From Mycolicibacterium parafortuitum (lineage in GTDB: Bacteria > Actinomycetota > Actinomycetes > Mycobacteriales > Mycobacteriaceae), in assembly GCF_010725485.1 (NCBI RefSeq), contig NZ_AP022598.1, positions 124,001 to 188,000 on the forward strand: 64,000 bases of DNA, read 5' to 3'. Of this stretch, positions 18,901 through 26,589 are shown in pieces (position 1 is the stretch's first letter; each line of letters opens with the position of its first letter). Position numbers and translations under genes: made by a program. A model generated the notes under the pieces. The model searched no databases. It was not told the origin of the DNA and worked only from the letters and a program-made list of their open reading frames with translations.

Positions 18901-19272
18901 ATGACCACCAGAGACCAATCGCCGTCGGTCGAGTCGGTCGAAAGCCCGACGCTGAACGCGATCGTCGAACGCAACCACGTCTGGCCCGTGATGGCGGCGA
19001 AGTACGGCGTCGAGAACCCGGTTCCGCCTTGGAAGACCAGCCTGGACGGGCTCTGCGACGCACTGGACCGCGCCACTTGCGAGGCCGATGTGCCCGACTT
19101 CAAGCGGCGCCGGGACGAAGAGGACCTACTGTCGGCGACACGCTATGCCGACCTCCCCTACCCGGAGAACCAACTGGTCGCGCTCGCGCACTCCCTGCTG
19201 GCGCGCGGAGTGATCAGCGAGGACGACCTGCGCCGCCGGATGGCCGGCATCCGCACCCGCCTGGAGGCGTGA
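18901..19272 (+). CDS. P15K-like thiocyanate hydrolase/nitrile hydratase activator
   Basis: 123 residues, nine bases after the gamma-like gene. It resembles the helical N-terminal domain of the beta subunit (LPYPENQLVALAHSLLARGV and a segment containing EDDLRRRMAGI), the fold shared by nitrile hydratase activators and the P15K protein encoded just after scnC in Thiobacillus. Such proteins load cobalt and help oxidise the active-site cysteines. Last gene of the operon; it converges with aroG 10 bases away. The activator role is inferred from order and fold. Confidence 0.68.
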   Translation: MTTRDQSPSVESVESPTLNAIVERNHVWPVMAAKYGVENPVPPWKTSLDGLCDALDRATCEADVPDFKRRRDEEDLLSATRYADLPYPENQLVALAHSLLARGVISEDDLRRRMAGIRTRLEA

Positions 19273-19282
19273 ACCCCGTCGC

Positions 19283-20362
19283 TCAGCCGCGCGTACCCGT
19301 GGTGCGGTCCCCGGCCGCGGCCGCGAGTTCCCGCAGCACCCGGTCCGTGGCGTCCCAGTCCATGCACTTGTCGGTGACCGACTGGCCGTAGGTGAGCGGA
19401 CGGGCCTCAGGGGCCTGTGCGCCACCGACGAGGAAGCTCTCCAGCATCACACCGCTGACCGGCAGCCCGTCACGCACCAGCTGGGCGACCTCGGCGCCGA
19501 CCTGGGCTTGGCGCAGGTGGTCCTTGCCGGAGTTGGCGTGGCTGCAGTCGATGACGACCCGTCCCGGCAGGCCCGCCTTGACGAGCTTGTCGGCGGTGCC
19601 GGCGACGGAGTCCGCGTCGCAGTTGGGTCCGTCGGTGCCACCGCGCAGGATCACGTGGCAGTCCTCGTTGCCGAGGGTGCTGACGAGGGCCCCGCGGCCG
19701 AGGTCGTTCATCCCGAAGAAGACGTGTGGCGCGGCCGCGGCCTTCACGCCGTCGACCGCCACCTGGATGTTGCCGTCGGTGCCGTTCTTGAAGCCGACGG
19801 GCATCGACAAGCCGGACGCGAGCTGGCGGTGCACCTGCGATTCCGTGGTGCGGGCACCGATGGCACCCCACGCGACGGCGTCGGCGATGTACTGCGGGCT
19901 GGTGGGCTCGAGGAACTCGCACCCGACCGGCAGGCCGATGTCGATGATGTCGAGCAGCAGTTGACGCGCGAGCCGCAGACCGCGGGCCACGTCGAACGTG
20001 CCGTCCATCCCGGGATCGTTGATCAGGCCTTTCCAGCCGATCGTGGTGCGCGGCTTCTCGAAGTACACCCGCATCACGATCTTGAGGCGGTCGCTGAGCT
20101 GATCGGCCACCTTGACGAGCCTGCTGGCGTAGTCGAGCGCGGCGGCCGGATCGTGCACGGAGCACGGGCCCACCACGACCAGCAGCCGGTCGTCGCGTCC
20201 GGCGAGGATGTCGGCGATCTCGTCGCGGTCGCGGGCCACCCGGTCGGCCCGGCGGGCGCCCAGCGGGAACTCGCTGAGCACGTCGTGCGGGCTGGGGATG
20301 TCGCTGAAGCGTAGGACGCGCCGGTCAGAGGTGTTCTGAGAGGCGATCTGCTCCATGTTCAC
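19283..20362 (-). CDS. aroG: 3-deoxy-7-phosphoheptulonate synthase, type I (AroG-like)
   Basis: Condenses phosphoenolpyruvate and erythrose 4-phosphate, the first shikimate-pathway step. 359 residues of the E. coli AroF/G/H type: VVGPCSVHDPAAALDYA, MRVYFEKPRTTIGWKG, INDPGMDGTFD, RTTESQVHRQLASGLSMPVG, DCSHANSGK, all lining the PEP and metal site. Slow-growing mycobacteria rely on an unrelated type II enzyme, so this may be an extra, differently regulated isozyme. GTG start with AGGAAAGG seven bases upstream. A leader peptide and attenuator-like hairpins precede it, indicating control by aromatic amino acid supply. Confidence 0.93.
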   Translation of the reverse strand: MNMEQIASQNTSDRRVLRFSDIPSPHDVLSEFPLGARRADRVARDRDEIADILAGRDDRLLVVVGPCSVHDPAAALDYASRLVKVADQLSDRLKIVMRVYFEKPRTTIGWKGLINDPGMDGTFDVARGLRLARQLLLDIIDIGLPVGCEFLEPTSPQYIADAVAWGAIGARTTESQVHRQLASGLSMPVGFKNGTDGNIQVAVDGVKAAAAPHVFFGMNDLGRGALVSTLGNEDCHVILRGGTDGPNCDADSVAGTADKLVKAGLPGRVVIDCSHANSGKDHLRQAQVGAEVAQLVRDGLPVSGVMLESFLVGGAQAPEARPLTYGQSVTDKCMDWDATDRVLRELAAAAGDRTTGTRG

Positions 20363-20410
20363 GGTGGTGCCTTTCCTGGTATGGGCACCTGGGTGATGGT
20401 CCGGCGCCCT

Positions 20411-20447
20411 TTAATGACGAAAGGCAGCGACCTGATGGTCACTGCCT
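20411..20447 (-). terminator. attenuator terminator hairpin before aroG
   Basis: On the minus strand AGGCAGTGACC (20447-20437) and GGTCGCTGCCT (20432-20422) form an 11-base stem with one G-U pair and a 4-base loop, followed by TTCGTCATT. It lies between the leader peptide stop and the aroG ribosome site, so it can stop transcription before the gene. Confidence 0.65.
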
Positions 20448-20468
20448 GGGCTCCGGGAGGATGCGTGC

Positions 20469-20540
20469 TTAACGCTGCGCTTTATCGGCTCCGCCCGGAG
20501 CCTCGATAAAGCGCCAGTAGTCGGCACGCTGGATGTTCAC
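20469..20540 (-). CDS. aroG leader peptide (Tyr-Trp-Phe rich)
   Basis: A 23-codon frame on the aroG strand, GTG start and TAA stop, reading MNIQRADYWRF at its start. TAC TGG CGC TTT encode Tyr-Trp-Arg-Phe, that is all three aromatic amino acids within four codons, directly at the base of the upstream hairpin. A TATACC box ends nine bases before the GTG, so the message is nearly leaderless, which suits a gene with no visible ribosome site. A ribosome stalled for lack of charged Tyr, Trp or Phe tRNA would open the first hairpin. This is the classic arrangement of amino acid attenuation. Confidence 0.72.
   Translation of the reverse strand: MNIQRADYWRFIEAPGGADKAQR
20477..20514 (-). promoter_or_regulatory. 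leader-peptide hairpin (region 1:2) of the aroG attenuator
   Basis: On the minus strand GCGCTTTATCG and CGATAAAGCGC pair perfectly (11 bases), with an inner GCTCCG/CGGAGC stem (6 bases), a 2-base bulge and 2-base loop. The left arm includes the Phe codon and lies just after Tyr-Trp. The segment GGCTCCGGG within it (20502-20494) can instead pair with CCCGGAGCC at 20457-20449, giving a mutually exclusive fold. Confidence 0.65.
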
Positions 20541-20549
20541 GTCGACGAG

Positions 20550-20577
20550 GGTATACCGGCTCCGTCGTGCGGGCAAA
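20550..20577 (-). promoter_or_regulatory. aroG leader promoter
   Basis: On the minus strand a -10 box TATACC (20555-20550) and a -35-like TTTGCC (20577-20572) are 16 bases apart. The leader peptide GTG follows nine bases after the -10. Confidence 0.55.
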
Positions 20578-20607
20578 CCGCTCGCTGCCGGGGGCCGGCA
20601 AACCGGG

Positions 20608-20976
20608 CTAAGGAACGCGCACCCAGGGTGCGCAATTCCGCGATTCGAAGGCCTTCACCGTCGAGTTGATGTTCGCGTACATCGGACCCATCGAGATGTT
20701 CGTCGAGACGACGTTGTCCTTGTTGGTGTCCGGGGTGCTGTAGGTGAACCACAGGCACATCGAATCCTGGGTCGGCACGTCGTTGATCCAGACACCGAAG
20801 ACCGATGCCGTCCCGTCCGTCCGGTAGAGCCCGGGGCTGATGTCCGGACCCACGAGGAAGAACCCGTTACCCGGAATCGGATCGATCGGGGCGGCGCCGG
20901 CCTGCGGCACGGGTGCACCCACAACCGCGACGGCGCACAGAGAAACAATTGCGTGACAGCGTCGCGATCCGGTCAT
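20608..20976 (-). CDS. small secreted protein of unknown function
   Basis: 122 residues with a clear signal peptide (hydrophobic residues 9-22, Ala-rich cleavage region near AGAAP). The mature part contains GNGFFLVGPDISPGLYRT, a motif frequent in secreted mycobacterial proteins whose members have two Cys (here SMCLWF and RNCAPW), probably forming a disulfide. No catalytic motif. Preceded in the same direction by another small exported protein. Function unknown. Confidence 0.7.
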   Translation of the reverse strand: MTGSRRCHAIVSLCAVAVVGAPVPQAGAAPIDPIPGNGFFLVGPDISPGLYRTDGTASVFGVWINDVPTQDSMCLWFTYSTPDTNKDNVVSTNISMGPMYANINSTVKAFESRNCAPWVRVP

Positions 20977-21027
20977 GCCTGCTCACCTGCCTGTGCGATC
21001 TCACACGCAGGTTAGGCGTTTCGGCGG

Positions 21028-21321
21028 CTAGATACAGACGAATCCGCTGACCAGACCACTGGGATCGGTCGCGGTGACGCATGCATCGACGCTGCGGTTG
21101 AAGTCGGCTCCCGCCCACTTGCCGACGGGTCCGTGCCCGGGGCCGCGTCCCCAGTGTTTCCAATCGTCGTGATGAGGCTTGTCGGTGCTGATGTCGACAC
21201 CCGGAGTAATGGGCGCCGCGTTCGCCACAGCCGCTCCTACCCCGCTCCCCAGCCCGAGCCCGATTGCCAGTACCGCACCAGCAAAAAGCCGACCCCGATT
21301 CGTGATCCTCTTTTCTCCCAT
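21028..21321 (-). CDS. small secreted protein, His/Gly rich
   Basis: 97 residues. Signal peptide residues 1-36 (RLFAGAVLAIGLGLGSGVGA core, cleavage near ANA-AP). The mature 60 residues start APITPGVDIST and include HHDDWKHWGRGPGHGP and a Cys pair (DACVTAT, GFVCI). The His and Asp content could bind metal, but no family is recognised. It lies 51 bases upstream of the other small secreted gene, same direction. Confidence 0.65.
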   Translation of the reverse strand: MGEKRITNRGRLFAGAVLAIGLGLGSGVGAAVANAAPITPGVDISTDKPHHDDWKHWGRGPGHGPVGKWAGADFNRSVDACVTATDPSGLVSGFVCI

Positions 21322-21652
21322 AACGTTTCAGCCTACTGCTTAAGCAAGTTAATTTCATCGACCGCTAATTGACGTGCGCGGCAATGAAATTGGAGCTCTC
21401 TAAGGTCTGTTCTCAATCATGTTGTAGCGCAATCGCTTCGACGTCCGGCGGCTTATCCGGTCGGCGAGGTCCGGTGCCCGATCTTGTCCGGCGTCTCCAG
21501 CGGCACCCTGGTGCGACGTTCAGGAACAGGCTGAACCATCCGATGGTGACGATGTACTTACGGGTGAGCGTGGGCCCGAATCGGACCAGCAGAGCCTGCA
21601 GCGTGTCGTCGATCAGGGTCGCGCGTGATGGCCATGGCCGTCATCCTCGGGT
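21322..21652. other. intergenic region with a possible transporter-gene remnant
   Basis: 331 bases without a complete gene. On the minus strand around 21,500-21,620 a frame reads TLIDDTLQALLVRFGP and then KYIVTIGWFSLFLNVAP, which looks like a membrane transporter fragment but has no start and is closed by a stop shortly before. The remainder shows nothing recognisable. Confidence 0.35.
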
Positions 21653-24391
21653 TCATCCCCTTGGATGCCGCCTCAGCTCGCGCCGAGAGGACACTCCGAG
21701 TTTGGCGAAGATCTTGCTCAGGTGCCATTCCACTGTCCGGGGACTGATGAACAGGTGGCTGGCGATCTCGGAGTTGCTATAGCCGTCTCCCGCCAGTCTC
21801 GCGATGTAGCTTTCCTGCGTCGTCAGGGTCACCGTCGACGTGCTGCCACGCTCGTCCTGCATGGGCTCGCCTGCTGCCGCGAGTTCGCGGCGCGTCCGCT
21901 CGGCGAAGCCGTCGGCCCCCATATCGGTGAAAATCTCGTGAGCGATGCGCAACTGCCGGCGGGCGTCGGTTCGCCGGTTCTGACGTCGCAGCCACTCGCC
22001 GTAGACGAGGTGCGTGCGGGCGCAATACACGACGACGGGGCTACGCCGCAGGTTCGCTACTGCTACTTCGTACTCGGCTCCGGCGTTCTGACCATCATCG
22101 ATGAGTGCCCTGCAACGGGCCGCGAGACCCAATGCGCTGTCCGAGCCACTGGCCTCCGCCCGCTCCGCGAGTTCGTCGAGCGCCGCTTCGGCCGCACCAC
22201 GCTGGCCGCATCTGATCGCCGCCTCGACCATCTCGACCAGGATGTAGCCGCGCAGCGCGATATCGTCGTACTCCAACGCCGAGCTACATGCGGCGAATGC
22301 CTTGTCGTACTGGCGAAGTCCGGTGTGAAGGATCGCCGATGCGAAGTGTGCCTGGGCAATTGCACTGCCCTCGCCGCGTTCGGTCGCCTCCTTGACCGTC
22401 GCCTGCACGATCTCCCCGCACAGCCGCTCCTGTCCGCGGTATGCGGCGAGATACGCCTCGACCGAGCGGTGGGGTGGCGTGCCCGTCGCTTCGGCTATGG
22501 ACCTGGACTGCTCGACCAGCGCAGCGGCCTGCTCGAAGTCGCCAGTGTTGACACATGCGCCCGCGTTGGTGGTCAGAACGTTGGGAAGGGCCGTCAATTC
22601 ACCTGCCGCGGTCAGCAATTCAAGCTGACGGCGGCTCAAGGCGTTATAGGTGGCCTCTTCGAATCGTTCCAGCAGGACACGCAGTGCGATCAGATGCCAT
22701 CGCGGATCGGCAGTGCCCGCCTTGTCGTCGTCCAGGTACGCGGTGATGGCACGCTTCAGCATCGGAGCCGCGGCGACATATCCTTCGGTGAGTCTGACCA
22801 CCGTCCCGTCCAGCAACAGGTCGACCGCTCTGGGCGGTCCTGACAACCTGGGGGCGTTGCGCGCTGCCTCCGCAACGGCTACCGCTGTGGAGAACCGGCC
22901 GACGATCGCCGCCGCCATCAGGGCTTCGAGATAGGTCTCCCGCGCGAGCGCGGGATCGAGGTCGCGAAGTCGTTCAGCAGCCGCCAGCAGTAACGGGGGC
23001 GCGTCGCTGCCACGGTTGGTGGCGAAGGCGATCTTGGCGCGCACCAGATCCGCTCGCACACCGAGTAGTTCGTCATCAGCGCCGGTTACCGCCTCCAGTA
23101 GTCGGGCTGCGGCCTCTGGGTCACCCGCCTCCAGCTTGGACAGGGCCGCCGCCAGTGCCCGCTCGGCACGACGGACAGGGTCCGGTGTGAGTTCGACGGC
23201 ATATGCCAAGAACGCTGCCGCCGCGGCACTTCCACCCCGGCGCCGCGCCCGCTCCGCTGATTGCACCAGCTCCACGGCCACACCTTCGCTGGGTGCCTCT
23301 GTGGCATGGGCGTGGTGCCAGGCGCGATGCTCATCCGCAAGCCGGCCCGAGATCACGTCGGCCAGTGCCGCGTGCGCCTGCCGCCGCTGCGATGGGACGG
23401 CGTCGCGATATATCGCCGAACGCACGAGCGGATGGCGAAATCGGAGTCTGGTGTCTACGCTCACCAGGCCGCTCCGCTCCGCCGGGACACCGGCGTCCGC
23501 TCCGATTCCGAGCCGCGCGGCGGCGGCCCACAACCATGATGGTTCCCCGGTGGGCTCGGCGGCTGCCAGGAGCAGAAGCATCCGCGTCTGCGACGGCAGT
23601 TCGCGCAGCCGCTGACCGTAGGTCTGCTCGATCCGCGCCGCCAGGGGCTTGGCCGCCGTGAGTCCGTACCCGCCCGCCAACTGTGCCCGCGGCAGCGCAC
23701 GGTTCAATTCGAGCAGCGCCAGCGGATTGCCGTCCGCTTCGGACAATATGTTGTCGCGAACGATGTCGTCGAGGCGGGCGGGCATCATCGAGGAGAGCAG
23801 TACCCGGGCATCGGCATCGGTGAGGCCGCCGAGATGCATTTGGGGCAGCGCGGCCAGCTCCTGCTCGGCCTGCAGGTCACGCGCGGCGAAGATCATCGCA
23901 ACGGGGTCGGCGGAGAGTCGGCGTCCGGCGAACGCGAGCGCCTGGAGCGAGGCGCGATCAACCCACTGCGCGTCGTCGATAAGGCAGATCGTGGGCCGCT
24001 GCGCCCCCGCGTCTGCGAGCAGCGATAACACCGCCAGACTCACCATGAGACGATCCGGTGCCGCGCCGTCACGAAGACCGAATGCCACCTGAAGCGCGTT
24101 CTTCTGTGGGCCGGGTAACCGGTCGAGAGAACCCAGCAGTGGGGCACACAGTTGCTGAACCCCGGCGTAGGCGAGTTCCATCTCTGATTCGGCACCGCTG
24201 AGCGTGATGACGCGCAGGTCTGCGGCTCGATCGCGGACGTCCCGCAGCAACGCGGTCTTGCCGATACCGGCTGCACCCCGAAGGACCAGAACCGCGCTTC
24301 CGCCGCCGCGGACGCGGTCGATCAATGCGGCGAGCTGCTGCTGCTCGGCGCGCCGACCCACCAGTGTGTCGCGTCCGGCGTCGCCGACCAT
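21653..24391 (-). CDS. large ATP-binding LuxR regulator (LAL/MalT-like)
   Basis: 912 residues from ATG 24391; the frame runs further upstream but that part is not protein-like. An AAA/STAND ATPase domain lies at the N-terminus, with Walker A GAAGIGKTALL near 43 and Walker B ICLIDDAQW. A long helical TPR-like sensor region covers about 330-840. A C-terminal LuxR helix-turn-helix (LTTQESYIARLAGDGYSNSE, then FISPRTVEWHLSKIFAKLG) follows. Such proteins switch on catabolic genes when an inducer and ATP bind. It is divergent from the benzoylformate decarboxylase gene 173 bases away, its most likely target. Confidence 0.85.
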   Translation of the reverse strand: MVGDAGRDTLVGRRAEQQQLAALIDRVRGGGSAVLVLRGAAGIGKTALLRDVRDRAADLRVITLSGAESEMELAYAGVQQLCAPLLGSLDRLPGPQKNALQVAFGLRDGAAPDRLMVSLAVLSLLADAGAQRPTICLIDDAQWVDRASLQALAFAGRRLSADPVAMIFAARDLQAEQELAALPQMHLGGLTDADARVLLSSMMPARLDDIVRDNILSEADGNPLALLELNRALPRAQLAGGYGLTAAKPLAARIEQTYGQRLRELPSQTRMLLLLAAAEPTGEPSWLWAAAARLGIGADAGVPAERSGLVSVDTRLRFRHPLVRSAIYRDAVPSQRRQAHAALADVISGRLADEHRAWHHAHATEAPSEGVAVELVQSAERARRRGGSAAAAAFLAYAVELTPDPVRRAERALAAALSKLEAGDPEAAARLLEAVTGADDELLGVRADLVRAKIAFATNRGSDAPPLLLAAAERLRDLDPALARETYLEALMAAAIVGRFSTAVAVAEAARNAPRLSGPPRAVDLLLDGTVVRLTEGYVAAAPMLKRAITAYLDDDKAGTADPRWHLIALRVLLERFEEATYNALSRRQLELLTAAGELTALPNVLTTNAGACVNTGDFEQAAALVEQSRSIAEATGTPPHRSVEAYLAAYRGQERLCGEIVQATVKEATERGEGSAIAQAHFASAILHTGLRQYDKAFAACSSALEYDDIALRGYILVEMVEAAIRCGQRGAAEAALDELAERAEASGSDSALGLAARCRALIDDGQNAGAEYEVAVANLRRSPVVVYCARTHLVYGEWLRRQNRRTDARRQLRIAHEIFTDMGADGFAERTRRELAAAGEPMQDERGSTSTVTLTTQESYIARLAGDGYSNSEIASHLFISPRTVEWHLSKIFAKLGVSSRRELRRHPRG

Positions 24392-24564
24392 GCGGTGATC
24401 TTGACATGGCGACTCGACCACGGCAGCCGAAGTGCCCTGCGGCTTTGCACCGACCCCGTGCTCCCGGGTGTTCACCGACCCGTGGTTTGTACGGGGTGAG
24501 CATCGCCGGCCGTGGGATGGGATGTGGGCAGAAGTCCGCAGCGATATTCCGAAGGGTTGTGAAG

Positions 24565-26181
24565 ATGGCCGATAACAAGTCCGTCCATGAGGTGACGTAT
24601 GACTTGCTCCGCTCACTGGGGTTGACCACGGTGTTCGGCAATCCCGGGTCGACCGAGCAGACCTTCCTGCAGAACTTCCCCGACGACTTCACCTACGTTC
24701 TGGGATTGCAGGAAGCCTCGGTGCTGGCGATGGCCGACGGCTTCGCCCAGTCCACCGGCAAGCCGGCACTGGTGAATCTGCACACCGCCGCAGGCACAGG
24801 CAACGCCATGGGCAGCCTGGTAGCGGCCTACCGGGCCAACACTCCGCTGATCGTCACCGCAGGTCAGCAGACCCGCGAGATGTCGATCGTCGACCCCTAC
24901 CTGAACAACCCGGATGCGACGGTGCTGCCTCAGCCGTGGGTGAAGTGGGCTTATGAGCCGTCCCGCGCCGAGGATGTCCCCGCGGCATTCATGCGGGCCT
25001 ACGCGGTGGCGATGCAACCGCCGACCGGTCCGGTGTTTCTGTCCATCCCGCTGGACGACTGGAACAAGCCGGCGCTCGGACCGGCCGTGGTCCGGTCGGT
25101 GAGCCACCGCGTGCAGCCGGATGCCGAGCGGTTGCGCGAGTTCGCCGCGCGGATCAGTCGGGCGCAGCGACCCATGTTGGTCCTCGGTCCCGAGGTTGAT
25201 CGCGCCGGCGCCTGGGATGCCGGTGTCGCTTTCGCCGAGAAGCTGCGCGCACCGGTGCGCGGCGGCCCGTTGGCGCCACGGTGCTCGTTTCCGGAGGATC
25301 ACCCCCTCTACGCCGGCCCACTGCCCCTGACGATCGCCGGTGTCAGCCAGGCCGTGGAGGGCTTCGATCTCGTCATCGTCATTGGCGCGCAGGTCTTCAG
25401 TTACTACCCGTACGTCGCGGGCGATTATCTGCCGGCGGGAACCGACCTTTTGCAGATCACCGTCGATCCGCACCTCGCCGCGGTCGCGCCGGTAGGCGAC
25501 AGCCTGGTCGGCGACATGAAGACCGTCCTGGAGCAACTCCTCGACCTCGTTGAGGTGCCGGCCGACCGGCACGCCCCACAGGGACTGAGTCGAGATTTCA
25601 GCGCCGAGCTGCCCGTGGCGTCCGCTCCGCTGCTGCCCAACGACGTCTACGCGGTACTGAGCTCGGTCAAACCGGATGACGCGGCGGTCGTCATGGAGTC
25701 CACCTCCACCTTGGCGGACCTCATCCAGTGGTGGCCCACCCGGCGCACGGGCAGCTTCTTCGCCACCGGAAGCGGAGGTATCGGCTGGGGTGTCCCCGCA
25801 GCAGTCGGTATCGCCCTCGGCGACCGGGCTCGCGGCATGCAGCGACCCATCGTCGCCTCGATAGGCGACGGTTCGTTCCAGTACTCCATTCAGGCGATCT
25901 GGACTGCTGCACAGCACAAACTTCCGATCGTTTTCGTGGTCCAGCGCAACGGCGAGTACTGCGTGTTGAAGTCCTTCGCCCTTCTCGAGGAGACGCCCAA
26001 TGTCCCCGGTCTCGACCTGCCGGATCTCGACATAGCAGCGCTGACAAAGGGTTTCGGGTGCCGGACGGCCACGGTAAGCAGCACAGGAGAGCTCGCCCAG
26101 GAGTTCAAGGCCGCCCTGGAAGCCGACGGGCCCACGGTCCTCGTCGTGCCGACACAGCCACACCTGCCGGTTCTGGGCTGA
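24565..26181 (+). CDS. mdlC: benzoylformate decarboxylase-like ThDP enzyme
   Basis: 538 residues, similar along the whole length to MdlC of Pseudomonas putida. It has the ThDP-activating Glu50 (GLQEASVLAMADGF), His73 in NLHTAAGTGNAMG, TAGQQTREM, WVKWAYEP and DDWNKPA. The ThDP/Mg motif begins GDGS at 434-437 and ends at Asn462. MdlC decarboxylates benzoylformate to benzaldehyde. GAAGGG precedes the ATG. First of three genes with spacings of 3 and -8 bases. Exact 2-oxo acid preference cannot be read; other aryl- or alkyl-glyoxylates are possible. Confidence 0.85.
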   Translation: MADNKSVHEVTYDLLRSLGLTTVFGNPGSTEQTFLQNFPDDFTYVLGLQEASVLAMADGFAQSTGKPALVNLHTAAGTGNAMGSLVAAYRANTPLIVTAGQQTREMSIVDPYLNNPDATVLPQPWVKWAYEPSRAEDVPAAFMRAYAVAMQPPTGPVFLSIPLDDWNKPALGPAVVRSVSHRVQPDAERLREFAARISRAQRPMLVLGPEVDRAGAWDAGVAFAEKLRAPVRGGPLAPRCSFPEDHPLYAGPLPLTIAGVSQAVEGFDLVIVIGAQVFSYYPYVAGDYLPAGTDLLQITVDPHLAAVAPVGDSLVGDMKTVLEQLLDLVEVPADRHAPQGLSRDFSAELPVASAPLLPNDVYAVLSSVKPDDAAVVMESTSTLADLIQWWPTRRTGSFFATGSGGIGWGVPAAVGIALGDRARGMQRPIVASIGDGSFQYSIQAIWTAAQHKLPIVFVVQRNGEYCVLKSFALLEETPNVPGLDLPDLDIAALTKGFGCRTATVSSTGELAQEFKAALEADGPTVLVVPTQPHLPVLG

Positions 26182-26184
26182 GCG

Positions 26185-26589
26185 ATGCCGGTCTACACGT
26201 GCACCACCGTGCAGTCGGCACTGAGCGCCGACACCAAGGCTGATCTGGCCGCAGAGGTGACCCGAATCCACTCGATGATCAACCACGTTCCCGGCACGTA
26301 TGTGAACGTCGTCTTCCATGAATTGCCGTTGGACGACGTCTACACCGACGGGCAGCCTGCACAACCGCTGTTGATCAACGGTTGGGTGCGCACCGGACAT
26401 CCGGAAGCCCAAAGTAGCCAACTGGTCGCCGAAGTCGCCGCGGCGGCGTCACGGATAACCGGCATCCCTGCCAAGCGGGTCCTCGTCGTCATTCAGAACA
26501 GCCCCGCTCATCTGGCCATCGAAGGCGGCCGGGTGCTGCCGGCCCCCGGGGAAGAAGAAGCATGGTTACGAGAGCACAACGATGACTGA
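26185..26589 (+). CDS. tautomerase-superfamily protein (Pro1, cis-CaaD-like size)
   Basis: 134 residues beginning M-P-V-Y-T-C, so that Met removal exposes the catalytic Pro1. It has two beta-alpha-beta halves (for example TYVNVVFHELPLDDVYTDGQ and AKRVLVVIQNSPAHLAIEGG), the 4-oxalocrotonate tautomerase fold in the long form typical of cis-3-chloroacrylate dehalogenase-like proteins. Enol-keto isomerisation of a 2-oxo acid in the same pathway is the most natural role, since it sits between a 2-oxo acid decarboxylase and a hydroxyacid dehydrogenase. This role is inference. Confidence 0.78.
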   Translation: MPVYTCTTVQSALSADTKADLAAEVTRIHSMINHVPGTYVNVVFHELPLDDVYTDGQPAQPLLINGWVRTGHPEAQSSQLVAEVAAAASRITGIPAKRVLVVIQNSPAHLAIEGGRVLPAPGEEEAWLREHNDD

